DNA of 64,000 bases from Gracilibacillus massiliensis (GCF_001458115.1 NZ_CZRP01000013.1:62001-126000), one strand, 5' to 3'; counted from the stretch's first letter, positions 1 to 8,984 are shown. A program made the numbers and translations. Notes: generated by a model not told the origin, from the sequence alone.

Positions 1-2144
1 CCAGAACTAGAAATTAAATTTGCTCTCCACACGAATAAGGTTCTTGGATAATTTACTGGATTATCAGGATCTTCGATGGAGAATTCTAATTGTTTATCTT
101 TTAACTGTTTGGCAACATATGCCCCAATCTCTTCCTGTGTATGGTTGCCAGCTTTTATTGCTTCTTGATAGACATCAATTCCATTTTTACTGAAAGTCGG
201 ATAAGAGGGCAGCCAGCCTAATCTTGCTGCCAGGACATTATAGTCAGCTGGATGATCATATCTTGCTTTGTCAACCGTCTTTGCAGTTAATTCATTAATG
301 GATGTTTCTTCATAGCGCCATTGATCTGTTGCAAAATAGAAAAAGGATGTACCATTTTGCAATTTTGGTGGCCCTTGCCAATCCTTAGCAGTTGCGATTG
401 TATTCCACCCTTCTGCAGGACGTAGTTTTTCCTGACCAACATAGTGAGCCCAGCCACCACCATTTACACCTTGTGCACCAACCATAATTACGAGATTGAC
501 AACCGCTCTGTAGATGGCATCTGAATGGAACCAGTGGTTAATCCCTGCGCCAACGATGATCATCGAACGACCGTTGGTATCTATTGCGTTTTGCGCAAAT
601 TCACGAGCAATTTTTGTGACCAAATGACGGTCAACACCAGTAATTTTTTCTTGCCATCCTGGTGTAAATGCCTCGTTGTCATCATAAGTGGAAGCAACAT
701 CTCCACCAATCCCTCGATCAATGCCGTAGTTTGCCAGCATTAGATCATAAACGGTCGTGATATATGCCGTTTTGCCATTGATCTCTCGTTTTTTAACTGG
801 AATATTTCGCTTCATCGTCGCTCTTGTTTCTGCATCAAAATACGCTATTTCAACGGTTTTGATCTCATCTTCAATACCTAAAAAGCCCAGTACAGGCTCA
901 ATTTTTTCTTCTGTTCTTTCATCAATTAACTGTAGGTTCCATTTTCCTTGTTTATCCCAACGTGCACCCATTGTTCCTTGAGGAATCGCAAAATCATTGG
1001 TTAATGTATTGTACATCATTGGTTTCCATTCACTGTTCGTTGTAGCTATGCCTAAATCTTTTGCATGTAGGAATCGATCTGCTACTAATTTGTTACCATT
1101 TTGAGTTAATTTCACTGCGAATGGAAAATCAGTATATGTTTTGGCATAGTTTTCAAAATAAGGAGTACGTTGTTTTTGGTAAAATTCATTCAAAATAACG
1201 TGTCCCATTGCCATCGCTACCGCACCATCCGTCCCTTGTTTGACACTCATCCAGTCATCTGAAAATTTGGTTGATTCGGCATAATCAGGACTTACCGAAA
1301 CTACTTTTGTTCCTTTATAACGAGCTTCTGCTAAAAAGTGTGCGTCAGGTGTACGAGTAAGTGGTACATTCGATCCCCAAGTCATGATATAACCGGAATT
1401 ATACCAATCAGAACTTTCTGGAACATCGGTCTGATCGCCCCATATTTGCGGTGAAGCAGGTGGTAAGTCGGCATACCAGTCATAAAAACTTAGCATCGGT
1501 CCGCCAACTAGTGACATAAACCTGCTTCCCGCAGCATGGCTTACCATCGACATTGCCGGTATAGGTGAAAAGCCAATATTTCTATCTGAACCATACTTTA
1601 GAGTGGTATACATCACAGATGCTGCCACCAGTTTTGTTACTTCAGACCAGTCTGAACGTACAAGTCCCCCTTTACCGCGAGCACGTTTATATGTTTGTGC
1701 TTTTTCTGGATCTTCAACAATGCTCTTCCATGCTTCTAAAGGATTGTCATGTGTTGATAAGGCCTCACGCCAGAGTGCTAGTAATTTTTTTCGTACATAT
1801 GGATATTTCACACGTAATGGACTGTAGATATACCAAGAAAAACTTGCACCTCTTGGGCAGCCTCTTGGTTCAAAGTCTGGCATATCTGGACCAGTGGAAG
1901 GATAGTCTATCGATTGACCTTCCCAGGTTACGATGCCGTCTTTTACGAATATATTCCAGCTACAAGATCCTGTACAATTGACACCATGTGTAGAGCGAAT
2001 CACTTTATCGTGTTGCCAGCGTCTCCGGTAGACATTTTCCCAATCCCGATCTCCTTCTTGTAATTGGCTATGTTCATTTGCATATTTTTCTTTTGGTTTT
2101 AAATAATTCATTCGTTGCCATAATGGAGACTTCTTTTTTGCCAT
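1..2144 (-). CDS. narG: Respiratory nitrate reductase alpha subunit NarG (5' part, runs off the window)
   Basis: Catalytic molybdenum subunit of the membrane-bound nitrate reductase, reducing nitrate to nitrite with electrons passed from NarH/NarI; it acts on the cytoplasmic face of the membrane. About 714 N-terminal codons are present; the 3' end lies beyond position 1. Near the N-terminus I read HGVNCTGSCSW followed by EPRGCPRG, the His/Cys ligand set of the NarG FS0 [4Fe-4S] cluster. Further on are the YDWYADLPPASP and DVPESSDWYNSGY stretches, including the Asp that ligates Mo in the family, and WGSNVPLTRTPDAHF. No Tat signal with twin Arg is seen, as expected for cytoplasmic NarG. The ATG at 2144 has a GGAGGG Shine-Dalgarno seven bases upstream. 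An Fnr-type box lies about 70 bp upstream, so anaerobic induction is likely. narHJI would be expected to the left, outside the window. Confidence 0.96.
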   Translation of the reverse strand, partial: MAKKKSPLWQRMNYLKPKEKYANEHSQLQEGDRDWENVYRRRWQHDKVIRSTHGVNCTGSCSWNIFVKDGIVTWEGQSIDYPSTGPDMPDFEPRGCPRGASFSWYIYSPLRVKYPYVRKKLLALWREALSTHDNPLEAWKSIVEDPEKAQTYKRARGKGGLVRSDWSEVTKLVAASVMYTTLKYGSDRNIGFSPIPAMSMVSHAAGSRFMSLVGGPMLSFYDWYADLPPASPQIWGDQTDVPESSDWYNSGYIMTWGSNVPLTRTPDAHFLAEARYKGTKVVSVSPDYAESTKFSDDWMSVKQGTDGAVAMAMGHVILNEFYQKQRTPYFENYAKTYTDFPFAVKLTQNGNKLVADRFLHAKDLGIATTNSEWKPMMYNTLTNDFAIPQGTMGARWDKQGKWNLQLIDERTEEKIEPVLGFLGIEDEIKTVEIAYFDAETRATMKRNIPVKKREINGKTAYITTVYDLMLANYGIDRGIGGDVASTYDDNEAFTPGWQEKITGVDRHLVTKIAREFAQNAIDTNGRSMIIVGAGINHWFHSDAIYRAVVNLVIMVGAQGVNGGGWAHYVGQEKLRPAEGWNTIATAKDWQGPPKLQNGTSFFYFATDQWRYEETSINELTAKTVDKARYDHPADYNVLAARLGWLPSYPTFSKNGIDVYQEAIKAGNHTQEEIGAYVAKQLKDKQLEFSIEDPDNPVNYPRTLFVWRANLISSS

Positions 2145-2212
2145 CGTCCATCCCTCCGTGTTCCCAATCTTTATTGCTTATGTTCATTTAATCACGAAGT
2201 AAAAGTAATTGT

Positions 2213-2228
2213 TGTGAACAAAATCACA
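2213..2228 (-). promoter_or_regulatory. Fnr-type operator upstream of narG
   Basis: A perfect TGTGA-N6-TCACA palindrome, the consensus for Bacillus Fnr and other CRP/FNR-family activators. Its centre (2220.5) is 32 bp from a plausible -10 hexamer TTAAAT (2186-2191, minus strand), the geometry of a class II activated promoter centred at about -41.5. The same box occurs at the cytochrome oxidase locus at 60088-60103. Which CRP/FNR protein binds it is an inference. Confidence 0.8.
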
Positions 2229-2310
2229 CCCAATTATGAAGAAAGTGTGACAAATGGGGATACGGTATGCTTCAGTCGAATAAAAGGCATAACCTCTGAA
2301 ATTCTCTTTT

Positions 2311-2525
2311 TCTGTTTGTAAGATCGATTCTTATGGACACAATCCTCAAATTTCCTCCTTTCTGTCCGTAAGATTCATTCTTATGGACACAATCCTTGAA
2401 TTTCCTCTTTTCTGTCCGTAAGATCCATTCTTATGGACACAAACCTCTAATTTTCTCTTTTTTGTCCGTAAGATCTATTCTAATGGACAGAATCTTCAAA
2501 TTTCTTGTTTTCTGTCCGTAAGATT
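2311..2525. repeat. 50-bp tandem hairpin repeat (four full units plus a partial fifth)
   Basis: Units begin at 2311, 2361, 2411, 2461 and 2511, an exact 50-bp period. Each full unit contains an imperfect inverted repeat of TGTCCRTAAGA and TCTTAYGGACA around a short loop, followed by a less conserved T-rich linker. The last unit breaks off after the left arm. The whole linker also varies by point changes between copies, so this is a tandem duplication rather than a CRISPR array. It sits between the narG promoter and the convergent-side terminator of the next gene. Function is unknown; it could act as a transcription or RNA-stability barrier. Confidence 0.85.
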
Positions 2526-2553
2526 TTTAAAGACTTTAATTCTGCACAAAAAA

Positions 2554-2584
2554 AGTGTTACCTATTTTATTACTAGGCAACACT
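2554..2584 (-). terminator. Rho-independent terminator of the ATP-grasp protein gene
   Basis: Imperfect 11-bp stem (AGTGTTACCTA with TAGGCAACACT) followed on the minus strand by a run of seven T residues, seven bases beyond the stop codon. Confidence 0.8.
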
Positions 2585-2590
2585 CGCTCT

Positions 2591-5137
2591 CTATTTACAT
2601 AATAATTTTTGTTTTACTACATCTGATAACAGTTCCATTCCAGTTACTTCACATACATGAATCACTTGATTTGCTAATTTTGAACTATCTCCCCATTGAT
2701 CGATTAAATTTTCATGTTTTTCAATATAGGATGGTTCAAATCGTACATCTTCTTCTCCATCAAATAACGCTACGTAGAAGATATCTGATTCTACGATATC
2801 TTGGAAAAAGTGACTACCATATGATAATTCAGGCATAAAACCTTTTGCTTGTGAGGATACTTCGCAAATAGCATCGACATGTTGGATTTCTGAGAAATGA
2901 ACTGGAACACCCAATGATGGTGTAGAAGTGCCCCAACGACCCGGTCCAACCAAAAAGATCCGTTCATTTTTTAAATCTCTCGTAATTTTACCAATCGTAC
3001 GAGCGACACTATATTTGTCTTGTTCATTTAATGCGAGATAGCCATCCATATCGACGTAAACGCAATAATCTATCGGCAGTCGAATATTGCCTCCCATGAA
3101 ATTTCCTTCGGTTTGGATAAAACAGGCTTCATTCGGTTCGATTTCTGGAATTGTCACAGATTTACCCAATCCTTTTGTTTGAAGAGGACGACATTGAACA
3201 ATATTGATATGAAAATTTTCTTTGTCTCTAAAATTGGCTGTAAATTCAACATCAACTGGGTAATCATATACACGTGAAATCTCTGCTAAAATCTCTTTCA
3301 TTACACTCGCAAAACTTGAATTTTTTAACAGGTTTTTAAAGTCGAGAATATAAGGCGTTGGCATATTTTTATAGCCTAAATCTTTTAATCGAAATGCAGT
3401 TTCGGTATCAATAGACGCAAATAAATTTCTTTCAACATCCCAGACATTCGCAATGGCATCATCTAATTTAACACTTGTTAACTCATTTTTTGAAATCGAT
3501 AAAACATCCACACCGTGTTGGGAAAATTTCTTTAAATCATCCATGTGCATGAGTGGTTTTCTTGTCGGTTGATCAAGGGTTACAATTTTGGCATAATCAT
3601 CTACTGTTCGATCAACTGCTCTAGTCCCTAATCCAAATACAAGACGAATCATACCCGCTTCCATGTCAACACTCTTATCCCAAACATAAAGATTAGATGA
3701 ATTACCTACACCTGCAACATGGGGAAAGAAGTTATCTTCATAATGATCTCCTGATACACGTTGGATTAATATCGCCATTTGTTCGTCTTTTTCGAATAGT
3801 CCTCTATTCATTCGATATTCAAGAGCATCCTCGTTCATTGTACTAGCATAGACTGTGCGTATAGCTTTTTCTAAGGCTTGATAACGTTCTTCTGGAGTTC
3901 CCTGATTAACACAAAATACACTATCATACTTACCAGCAAATGCGTTTCCAAAGTTATCCTCTAACAATGAACTAGAACGAACAATAATTGGAGATTGCCC
4001 GAAATATTCTAATACTTGGACGAATTGCTCTTTTATGTTTGATGGAAATTCACCATTTAGTATTTTCTCACGAAGTTCTCTTGCATATTTATAATATCCT
4101 TCTTTTGTTTTTTGTTTGACCCGAAGTTTCCACCAGCCATTTTGGACAATATAGGTGTAAAAAATGTCTGAACCTATATAAAAAGAATCATGTGCTTCCA
4201 TATATTTCGTGAATCGTTGTTCTGGATCATTTTTCAGGATTTTCCGCGCTAACAACATCCCGACACTCTTACCACCAATAAACCCTGTACCAACTTCCCT
4301 TGAAGCAATTTCTACAATATCTTGTAATGTGAAGTATTGATCGCATAATTGAAACATTCTTGACTCTTCACCAATTAACAAGGACATTAACAACCTTTTA
4401 GTATGCTCTTGGGTTGCTGGATCTTTTTGCAAATCCTCTCTGGCCTTCGAAAAAATAACATCCCAATAATCCATCCGTTCTTCGACACGATTTATATTGG
4501 AAAAGAGTGCAGAAGCTTCCGAGCTTGCTGTAATACTTTTAACACGATCAGCTTCGATCAAATGTGGAAAAAACATGGTCGGTGAATAACGTTGCCATAC
4601 TTTTAGTGGATGAATGTAATGCTTTTGATTTACTTCATATAGATCTAATAAGACTTGCGTGGTTTCCCGTATTCGCGCTATTGTACTATAGGTGTGGATA
4701 TTTCTGTTGATTGCAAAATAGGCAACCGTATCAAGTTCATATAAATAGGGGCAACATACTTTAAAGAAGTTTCCGATCATTAAGTCAGAATACCAATTAG
4801 ATAGTAAATCCGTTAAACTATCGAATACATAGAACGTTTTATGACCTTCTTTTTCAATTAATCGATGAATCTCTGTTGCGAAGCTTTCAAATCCTTTTTT
4901 TGCGTCAACATTATATTGAATGACTTCTTCTTCACTAACTAGAGATTCATGTTGTCCAAATCTGACGTAAACTACTTTTCTATTGTCTTTTAATGCTTTC
5001 TGGACAAATGGCGTTATAATATCCTTATATGCTTTTATATGATCTACTTGCCATACGACGTTATCTCCTAATCTTAGTGAGTCAATTGTCTCATCAAAAC
5101 CAGACATACCAGTTGAGATCTTTAATTCCATTTCCAT
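2591..5137 (-). CDS. PEP/pyruvate-binding (ATP-grasp) protein with degenerate KaiC-like N-terminal domain
   Basis: About 848 residues. Residues 1-200 resemble a KaiC/RecA-type fold: an opening STGMSGFDETID motif as in KaiC, a Walker B-like FYVFDSLTDLL, but no GKT/GKS Walker A where the P-loop should be, so this domain probably does not bind ATP normally. From about residue 290 a PEP synthase/PPDK N-terminal ATP-grasp domain follows, with FIGGKSVGML, PIIVRSSSLLED, FAGKYDSVF and later NIVQCRPLQTKG. The catalytic phospho-His domain and the PEP-binding TIM barrel of true PEP synthase are absent; instead the C-terminus carries a GPGRWGTSTPSLGVPV segment. Substrate unknown. The reading frame is open from a TTG at 5149, but the ATG at 5137 has GGTGG five bases upstream and is preferred. 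It has its own terminator and no clear operon partner. Confidence 0.75.
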   Translation of the reverse strand: MEMELKISTGMSGFDETIDSLRLGDNVVWQVDHIKAYKDIITPFVQKALKDNRKVVYVRFGQHESLVSEEEVIQYNVDAKKGFESFATEIHRLIEKEGHKTFYVFDSLTDLLSNWYSDLMIGNFFKVCCPYLYELDTVAYFAINRNIHTYSTIARIRETTQVLLDLYEVNQKHYIHPLKVWQRYSPTMFFPHLIEADRVKSITASSEASALFSNINRVEERMDYWDVIFSKAREDLQKDPATQEHTKRLLMSLLIGEESRMFQLCDQYFTLQDIVEIASREVGTGFIGGKSVGMLLARKILKNDPEQRFTKYMEAHDSFYIGSDIFYTYIVQNGWWKLRVKQKTKEGYYKYARELREKILNGEFPSNIKEQFVQVLEYFGQSPIIVRSSSLLEDNFGNAFAGKYDSVFCVNQGTPEERYQALEKAIRTVYASTMNEDALEYRMNRGLFEKDEQMAILIQRVSGDHYEDNFFPHVAGVGNSSNLYVWDKSVDMEAGMIRLVFGLGTRAVDRTVDDYAKIVTLDQPTRKPLMHMDDLKKFSQHGVDVLSISKNELTSVKLDDAIANVWDVERNLFASIDTETAFRLKDLGYKNMPTPYILDFKNLLKNSSFASVMKEILAEISRVYDYPVDVEFTANFRDKENFHINIVQCRPLQTKGLGKSVTIPEIEPNEACFIQTEGNFMGGNIRLPIDYCVYVDMDGYLALNEQDKYSVARTIGKITRDLKNERIFLVGPGRWGTSTPSLGVPVHFSEIQHVDAICEVSSQAKGFMPELSYGSHFFQDIVESDIFYVALFDGEEDVRFEPSYIEKHENLIDQWGDSSKLANQVIHVCEVTGMELLSDVVKQKLLCK

Positions 5138-5256
5138 TCTTACCACCAACCATTTAATAGTATATATTTATATTCTAATTATAACATCATTATTTTATAT
5201 TCCTATATCATTTAAGCATAGATGTTATTCATCTAATTGATTGATGAACAAAAAAA

Positions 5257-5280
5257 GACATCGAGCTATTTATCGATGCC
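5257..5280 (-). terminator. Terminator of the cyclase/binding-protein operon
   Basis: Stem GGCATCGA/TCGATGTC followed by a T7 run on the minus strand. It overlaps the last codons of the binding-lipoprotein gene. Confidence 0.75.
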
Positions 5281-6564
5281 TTGGTTGCTGCTGCCTTGTA
5301 TTAACTGTTTTAATGCCCGTTGATCATATCTTATCCGTTCTTGTATTGTGTTATGAATCTTATTTATTGCTTCGTGAGTCACTTCTTTTCCACTATGGAA
5401 TTCTTTCATATTCACATCCCAGATAAATTGTATATGTTGATCTATTGGTTGTGGTTGACCTATAGAATCCTTTGATAAAACATTCCAAAAAGTACTTGTT
5501 AAATCACTATTAATATAATATGGATCATTTTCTGCTTGCTCATACATATAAAGCATATCGTTCGCCATCATTTTAGCAAATTCCCATGCTATTTCTTTAT
5601 TTTCGCTTTCTTCTGCGATTGCAATTGACATACTAGCTTGCTTATCTGTACCGGATAGCTGAAATGGCAACGAGGTGATACCCCATTTTCCTTTCTGTTC
5701 TGGAGCCCACTCTTTCAAATTCTCCATAACATAACTACCCATTTGAAACATTACCAATTGATCATCTTCAATTGCCTTCTGACCACTTTCACCCCAAATA
5801 TTATAGTAAGGACTTAGTTCATTTTCAGAAACCTTTATTGCAGTATTTGTTACTGTTCGAAATGGCTCTTCTTTACCTAGATAATTATAATCCGAATCCA
5901 AAGAGTAACTGGTCCTCAAGAGCATTTCTAGGATCTGCTGCTCAGAGTCAATAATATATTGACCGTTTTTTTCTAATGACTTTGCCATTTCCATCCACTT
6001 TTCCTCATCATCTAATATATCTGCTAGTTTCACAGGATCACTTGGATATCCATTTTCTTCTAAAATATCTGCTCGATAAAAGGTCATATAAGGAAAAAAC
6101 AATAAAGGCATGGCGAACAACTCTTCTTTATCGCTATTGATATATTTTGATAACAAACCTTCTGGCCTTCGCTCAAAAAATGCTTCATCATAATAGGGTT
6201 TCTGATACAAATTTTCAAAACCGCTGATACTCGAAAATTCCCCTAGAACATGATCGGGTATCACAAATAAATCCGGCGTTTGTCCTGTCATTAAACTGTT
6301 ACGGTAATCTTCTACTAAATTACTAGGTTGTATAGGTACAATTTCTATTTGTAAATTAGGATATCTTTCTTGAAATCTTGGTAATGAGTTTTCAAAGATA
6401 TTTTCATGCGACCATATTACCAATTCATTAGACTTCTTTTCTGATTGTTTCTCGATATTTTGGAAAGAAAGAGATGATTCTTCAAATGGAATAAGTGTAG
6501 ATGATTGGCAACCTATTAAGAGAATCAAACAAATTAATGTTAACGTAATTTTGAAGTTTTTCAT
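5266..6564 (-). CDS. Extracellular solute-binding lipoprotein (ABC type) paired with a diguanylate cyclase
   Basis: 432 residues. The N-terminus is a lipoprotein signal peptide ending in the lipobox LIGC, so the mature protein should be anchored to the outer face of the membrane. The rest resembles sugar-type (family 1) ABC binding proteins: an early VIWSHENIFENSLPRFQERYP segment and later YNIWGESGQKAIEDDQLVMFQMGSY in short recognisable pieces. There are no ABC permease or ATPase genes beside it. Instead it follows the membrane GGDEF gene by 18 bp in the same direction, so it probably serves as a sensory ligand-binding partner rather than a transporter component; this role is inference. Transcription should depend on the c-di-GMP riboswitch upstream of the cyclase gene. 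Confidence 0.8.
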   Translation of the reverse strand: MKNFKITLTLICLILLIGCQSSTLIPFEESSLSFQNIEKQSEKKSNELVIWSHENIFENSLPRFQERYPNLQIEIVPIQPSNLVEDYRNSLMTGQTPDLFVIPDHVLGEFSSISGFENLYQKPYYDEAFFERRPEGLLSKYINSDKEELFAMPLLFFPYMTFYRADILEENGYPSDPVKLADILDDEEKWMEMAKSLEKNGQYIIDSEQQILEMLLRTSYSLDSDYNYLGKEEPFRTVTNTAIKVSENELSPYYNIWGESGQKAIEDDQLVMFQMGSYVMENLKEWAPEQKGKWGITSLPFQLSGTDKQASMSIAIAEESENKEIAWEFAKMMANDMLYMYEQAENDPYYINSDLTSTFWNVLSKDSIGQPQPIDQHIQFIWDVNMKEFHSGKEVTHEAINKIHNTIQERIRYDQRALKQLIQGSSNQGIDK

Positions 6565-6582
6565 TGTTTGCCTCCTACATGT

Positions 6583-8406
6583 TTAATCTTGTTGGCTATG
6601 CCTTTCCTTTTTTTGCTCATACATTTTGGAATCTGCGTAATGTAACAAACCATCGATCGTTCTACCACTGTCTGGATAAAAACTAATACCAATACTAGCT
6701 GTTAATGAGATATCTTTTTGATTTATTACTAAAGGTTGTTTAATCATTTCAACTATTTGATTGCATAGAAGTTGCACTTCATTTTCTGTGGTGCGTTTTA
6801 CTATTGCAACAAATTCATCACCGGCTAAGCGATAGAAAGATACAGGTTGTTCTTGTTCGAATTGTATAAACCTTTTAGATAGTACTTTTAATAAAATATC
6901 TCCTCCACTATGACCCAAAGTATCATTTACTTGTTTGAACTTGTCTAAGTCAATAAAAACAATAGCAAATCGCTCTTTAAAAGACTGGTCGTCTAGTATT
7001 TCTTTTAAATCAATGTGAAAAGAATAACGATTCGGAAGATCTGTTAATGTATCAAAATGTGCTAATCGGTATAGTTTGGCTTCTGAATCTATTAATTGAT
7101 TGGTTCTTGCAGTTAATAGCTCATTTTTCTTTTTGGCATCGATAAACATAGATTGTAATTGATTGGCCACTTTTTTAATGTTTTTACCTAACTTGGAAAA
7201 TTCCTCGATATTGGTGTCTTTCCAATAAAATGATTCCTGTCGTTCCATTTTTTCCGGTAAGTCACTGGTCATTTGTGTCAGTTGAATGAATGATTTAGAC
7301 AGAATACGGTTGACAAAAATACCAAAAATTAAAGCAATACAAACTACAACAAGGACTAAAATAAGATAATCGATCAATTCTATTAATATTTTTTCCACTA
7401 CACTATACATCGGAATAATTAAAAAGGTTCTTTTATTTAAAAAGCTTGTTTCACCAATATAATAACCTTTGTACCAATCGATTAAAGTTTGCTGATGGTT
7501 AGACAACCATATGTAACCATTGTCATGAATATTTCTGACATAACCTTCCTCTATGTAATCAATATTACTGATTGTTGTACGCTGATCTTCAGTGTCCAGC
7601 CAAACTCTATTGTCTTGATCAAGGATATAAACTCTCTTTTCGGAGAAGCTAATATAATTATCTAACATTGTTTTGATTTTTGCTTTTTCCAGTTCAGAAT
7701 CGAGTTCATAATTTTGGATCTCTGCAGAATCCATCTCAGAAATTTTTATTTGTAACCGATTTTCTAATTGGTTGTACTGGTTTTGGAATTCTTCAAACAT
7801 ATTATTCTCAAGACCTCTACCAGTAACAAGAATCACAATTAACAGTGGGAAAACTGCAGAGAAAATTAATATATGCGAAATTACCTGACCAAAATATAAT
7901 CGTGGTCGGTCTTGAAGCCATGCTTTAAATTTAGGAATAAATGGCGCGTAGTCACAGATCATATCTGCTACTAATGCAGAAAACATTAGGGCAATAGTAA
8001 GTTGTAACACTAAAAAATTAGTTATCGAGTTAGAATGTTCCACATTATCTGACAATAATAGTATTGCTATAAAATAAAGTAAAAAAATAACTAATGAATA
8101 AGCAAAACTCCAAGTAAAAATATCTCTTCCTTTTTTTGTGTATAAACTACCAATGATAAGTACTTCTAAAATGCTTAAGAAGACTAGAGAATTACCAATA
8201 TCCAGAAAATATGTTGTAATGCTAAATACTACTACTAATAATAATGAAAAACGCATCCCAAAAATTCGAAGACTTGCAAGATAAATAATTGGAGCTACAC
8301 TAATACTAGTTCCAAAAATAAGTGGAACAGAAAGTGATTGCGCAACGACAGAAAGTACTAGTGTAATAATGAATAAGATTATTTTTTTTCGAAAGACATT
8401 ACGCAT
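6583..8406 (-). CDS. Membrane-bound diguanylate cyclase with extracytoplasmic sensor domain
   Basis: About 607 residues. Several N-terminal membrane segments fill residues 1-200, followed by an extracytoplasmic region of about 130 residues (roughly 205-335), another membrane helix, a HAMP-like linker and a GGDEF domain in the last 160 residues. The active site reads RLAGDEF; AGDEF is a known active variant of GGDEF. The RxxD inhibitory site expected five residues before it is missing, so product inhibition at the protein level is unlikely. HFDTLTDLPNR and VFIDLDKFKQVND are also typical. It would make c-di-GMP from two GTP. The frame opens with GTG at 8409, but ATG 8406 lies eight bases from GAGGAG and is preferred. 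A c-di-GMP-I riboswitch and terminator in the leader suggest that its product controls its own expression. Confidence 0.88.
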   Translation of the reverse strand: MRNVFRKKIILFIITLVLSVVAQSLSVPLIFGTSISVAPIIYLASLRIFGMRFSLLLVVVFSITTYFLDIGNSLVFLSILEVLIIGSLYTKKGRDIFTWSFAYSLVIFLLYFIAILLLSDNVEHSNSITNFLVLQLTIALMFSALVADMICDYAPFIPKFKAWLQDRPRLYFGQVISHILIFSAVFPLLIVILVTGRGLENNMFEEFQNQYNQLENRLQIKISEMDSAEIQNYELDSELEKAKIKTMLDNYISFSEKRVYILDQDNRVWLDTEDQRTTISNIDYIEEGYVRNIHDNGYIWLSNHQQTLIDWYKGYYIGETSFLNKRTFLIIPMYSVVEKILIELIDYLILVLVVVCIALIFGIFVNRILSKSFIQLTQMTSDLPEKMERQESFYWKDTNIEEFSKLGKNIKKVANQLQSMFIDAKKKNELLTARTNQLIDSEAKLYRLAHFDTLTDLPNRYSFHIDLKEILDDQSFKERFAIVFIDLDKFKQVNDTLGHSGGDILLKVLSKRFIQFEQEQPVSFYRLAGDEFVAIVKRTTENEVQLLCNQIVEMIKQPLVINQKDISLTASIGISFYPDSGRTIDGLLHYADSKMYEQKKERHSQQD

Positions 8407-8518
8407 CACTTTTTCTCCTCATCTAATTTCTTGAAAATGTCGATCTTGCTTCGAAATGGATTATTACAGAAGGGTAAGCTGTTATACAATGACCCTGACT
8501 AAAATTTATGTATTGTAA

Positions 8519-8550
8519 ATAAAAAACCTATACAAATAAATGTATAGGTT
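8519..8550 (-). terminator. Riboswitch-associated transcription terminator
   Basis: Perfect 10-bp stem (AACCTATACA with TGTATAGGTT, 6-nt loop) followed by six T residues on the minus strand. It starts nine bases after the c-di-GMP aptamer and lies about 110 bp before the cyclase start codon, the classic place for an expression platform. The 5' arm AACCU could alternatively pair with GGGUU in the aptamer (8572-8576). Confidence 0.85.
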
Positions 8551-8558
8551 CCTGTGCA

Positions 8559-8650
8559 TTACAAATCAGGTAACCCAGCCATCATCGTGATTACTCACCT
8601 TAGACCTGTGGTTTTGCGTCTCTACTTTTCAATAGATTTGCCTTTTCTAT
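8559..8650 (-). promoter_or_regulatory. c-di-GMP-I (GEMM) riboswitch
   Basis: On the minus strand I read the diagnostic order of the GEMM-I aptamer: AAGGCAAA, a short helix TCTA/TAGA closed by a GAAA-containing loop, GACGCAAAACC, the second helix with CTAAGG, and GCTGGGTTACC at the 3' side. The GNRA-type loop is the element that docks into the second helix in characterised GEMM-I RNAs. It is immediately followed by a strong intrinsic terminator and then the GGDEF gene. A TATAAT hexamer at 8694-8699 (minus strand) is a possible promoter. Whether the ligand turns expression on or off is not certain; the possible GGGUU/AACCU antiterminator pairing would suggest off. Confidence 0.9.
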
Positions 8651-8831
8651 TAAGTAGTACTTTTATATCATATATATTAACACATTTCGTTCCATTATAA
8701 AACTATATTACTAATTATTTGAATTTAATTTTCTTTTAATAATCAATTTAATCTAGCAAGAAATATCCTAAAGCTTAATCAATCAAGTACATTGTAGAGA
8801 AAAGTTATAATTATTGATACGTAGTATATGG

Positions 8832-8984
8832 ATACTGGGCAATAAATGATGTAGTAATTTTGAAATTTTTTTAACTGGTTAACAACCGCTCCTGATGCCC
8901 ACTTCCCTTTCCGGGGGGCAAGCCGTAGCGATTGGTACGCTCATATTTACTGTCAAAATTACCACATCAATTATTGCGCAGTTT
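8832..8984. repeat. Palindromic intergenic element, short (internally deleted) copy A
   Basis: About 150 bp bounded by 30-bp inverted ends at 8834-8863 and 8953-8982 (27 of 30 positions match). The interior keeps only a remnant of the CCACTTCCCTTTCC core found in the longer copies. It lies next to the terminator of the DUF302 gene. The rest of the gap between 8410 and 9078 holds the riboswitch to the left and no gene that I can support; the open frame at 8895-9107 is built from this repeat. Confidence 0.8.

Noticed and set aside
1565-1981. 138-codon frame on the plus strand inside narG
   Set aside because: Antisense to a clearly conserved part of narG (iron-sulfur and Mo region); no family resemblance.
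2311-2525. CRISPR-like array
   Set aside because: The period is regular, but the linkers between hairpins resemble each other and the repeat is palindromic with point changes; there are no cas genes. It is a tandem duplication.
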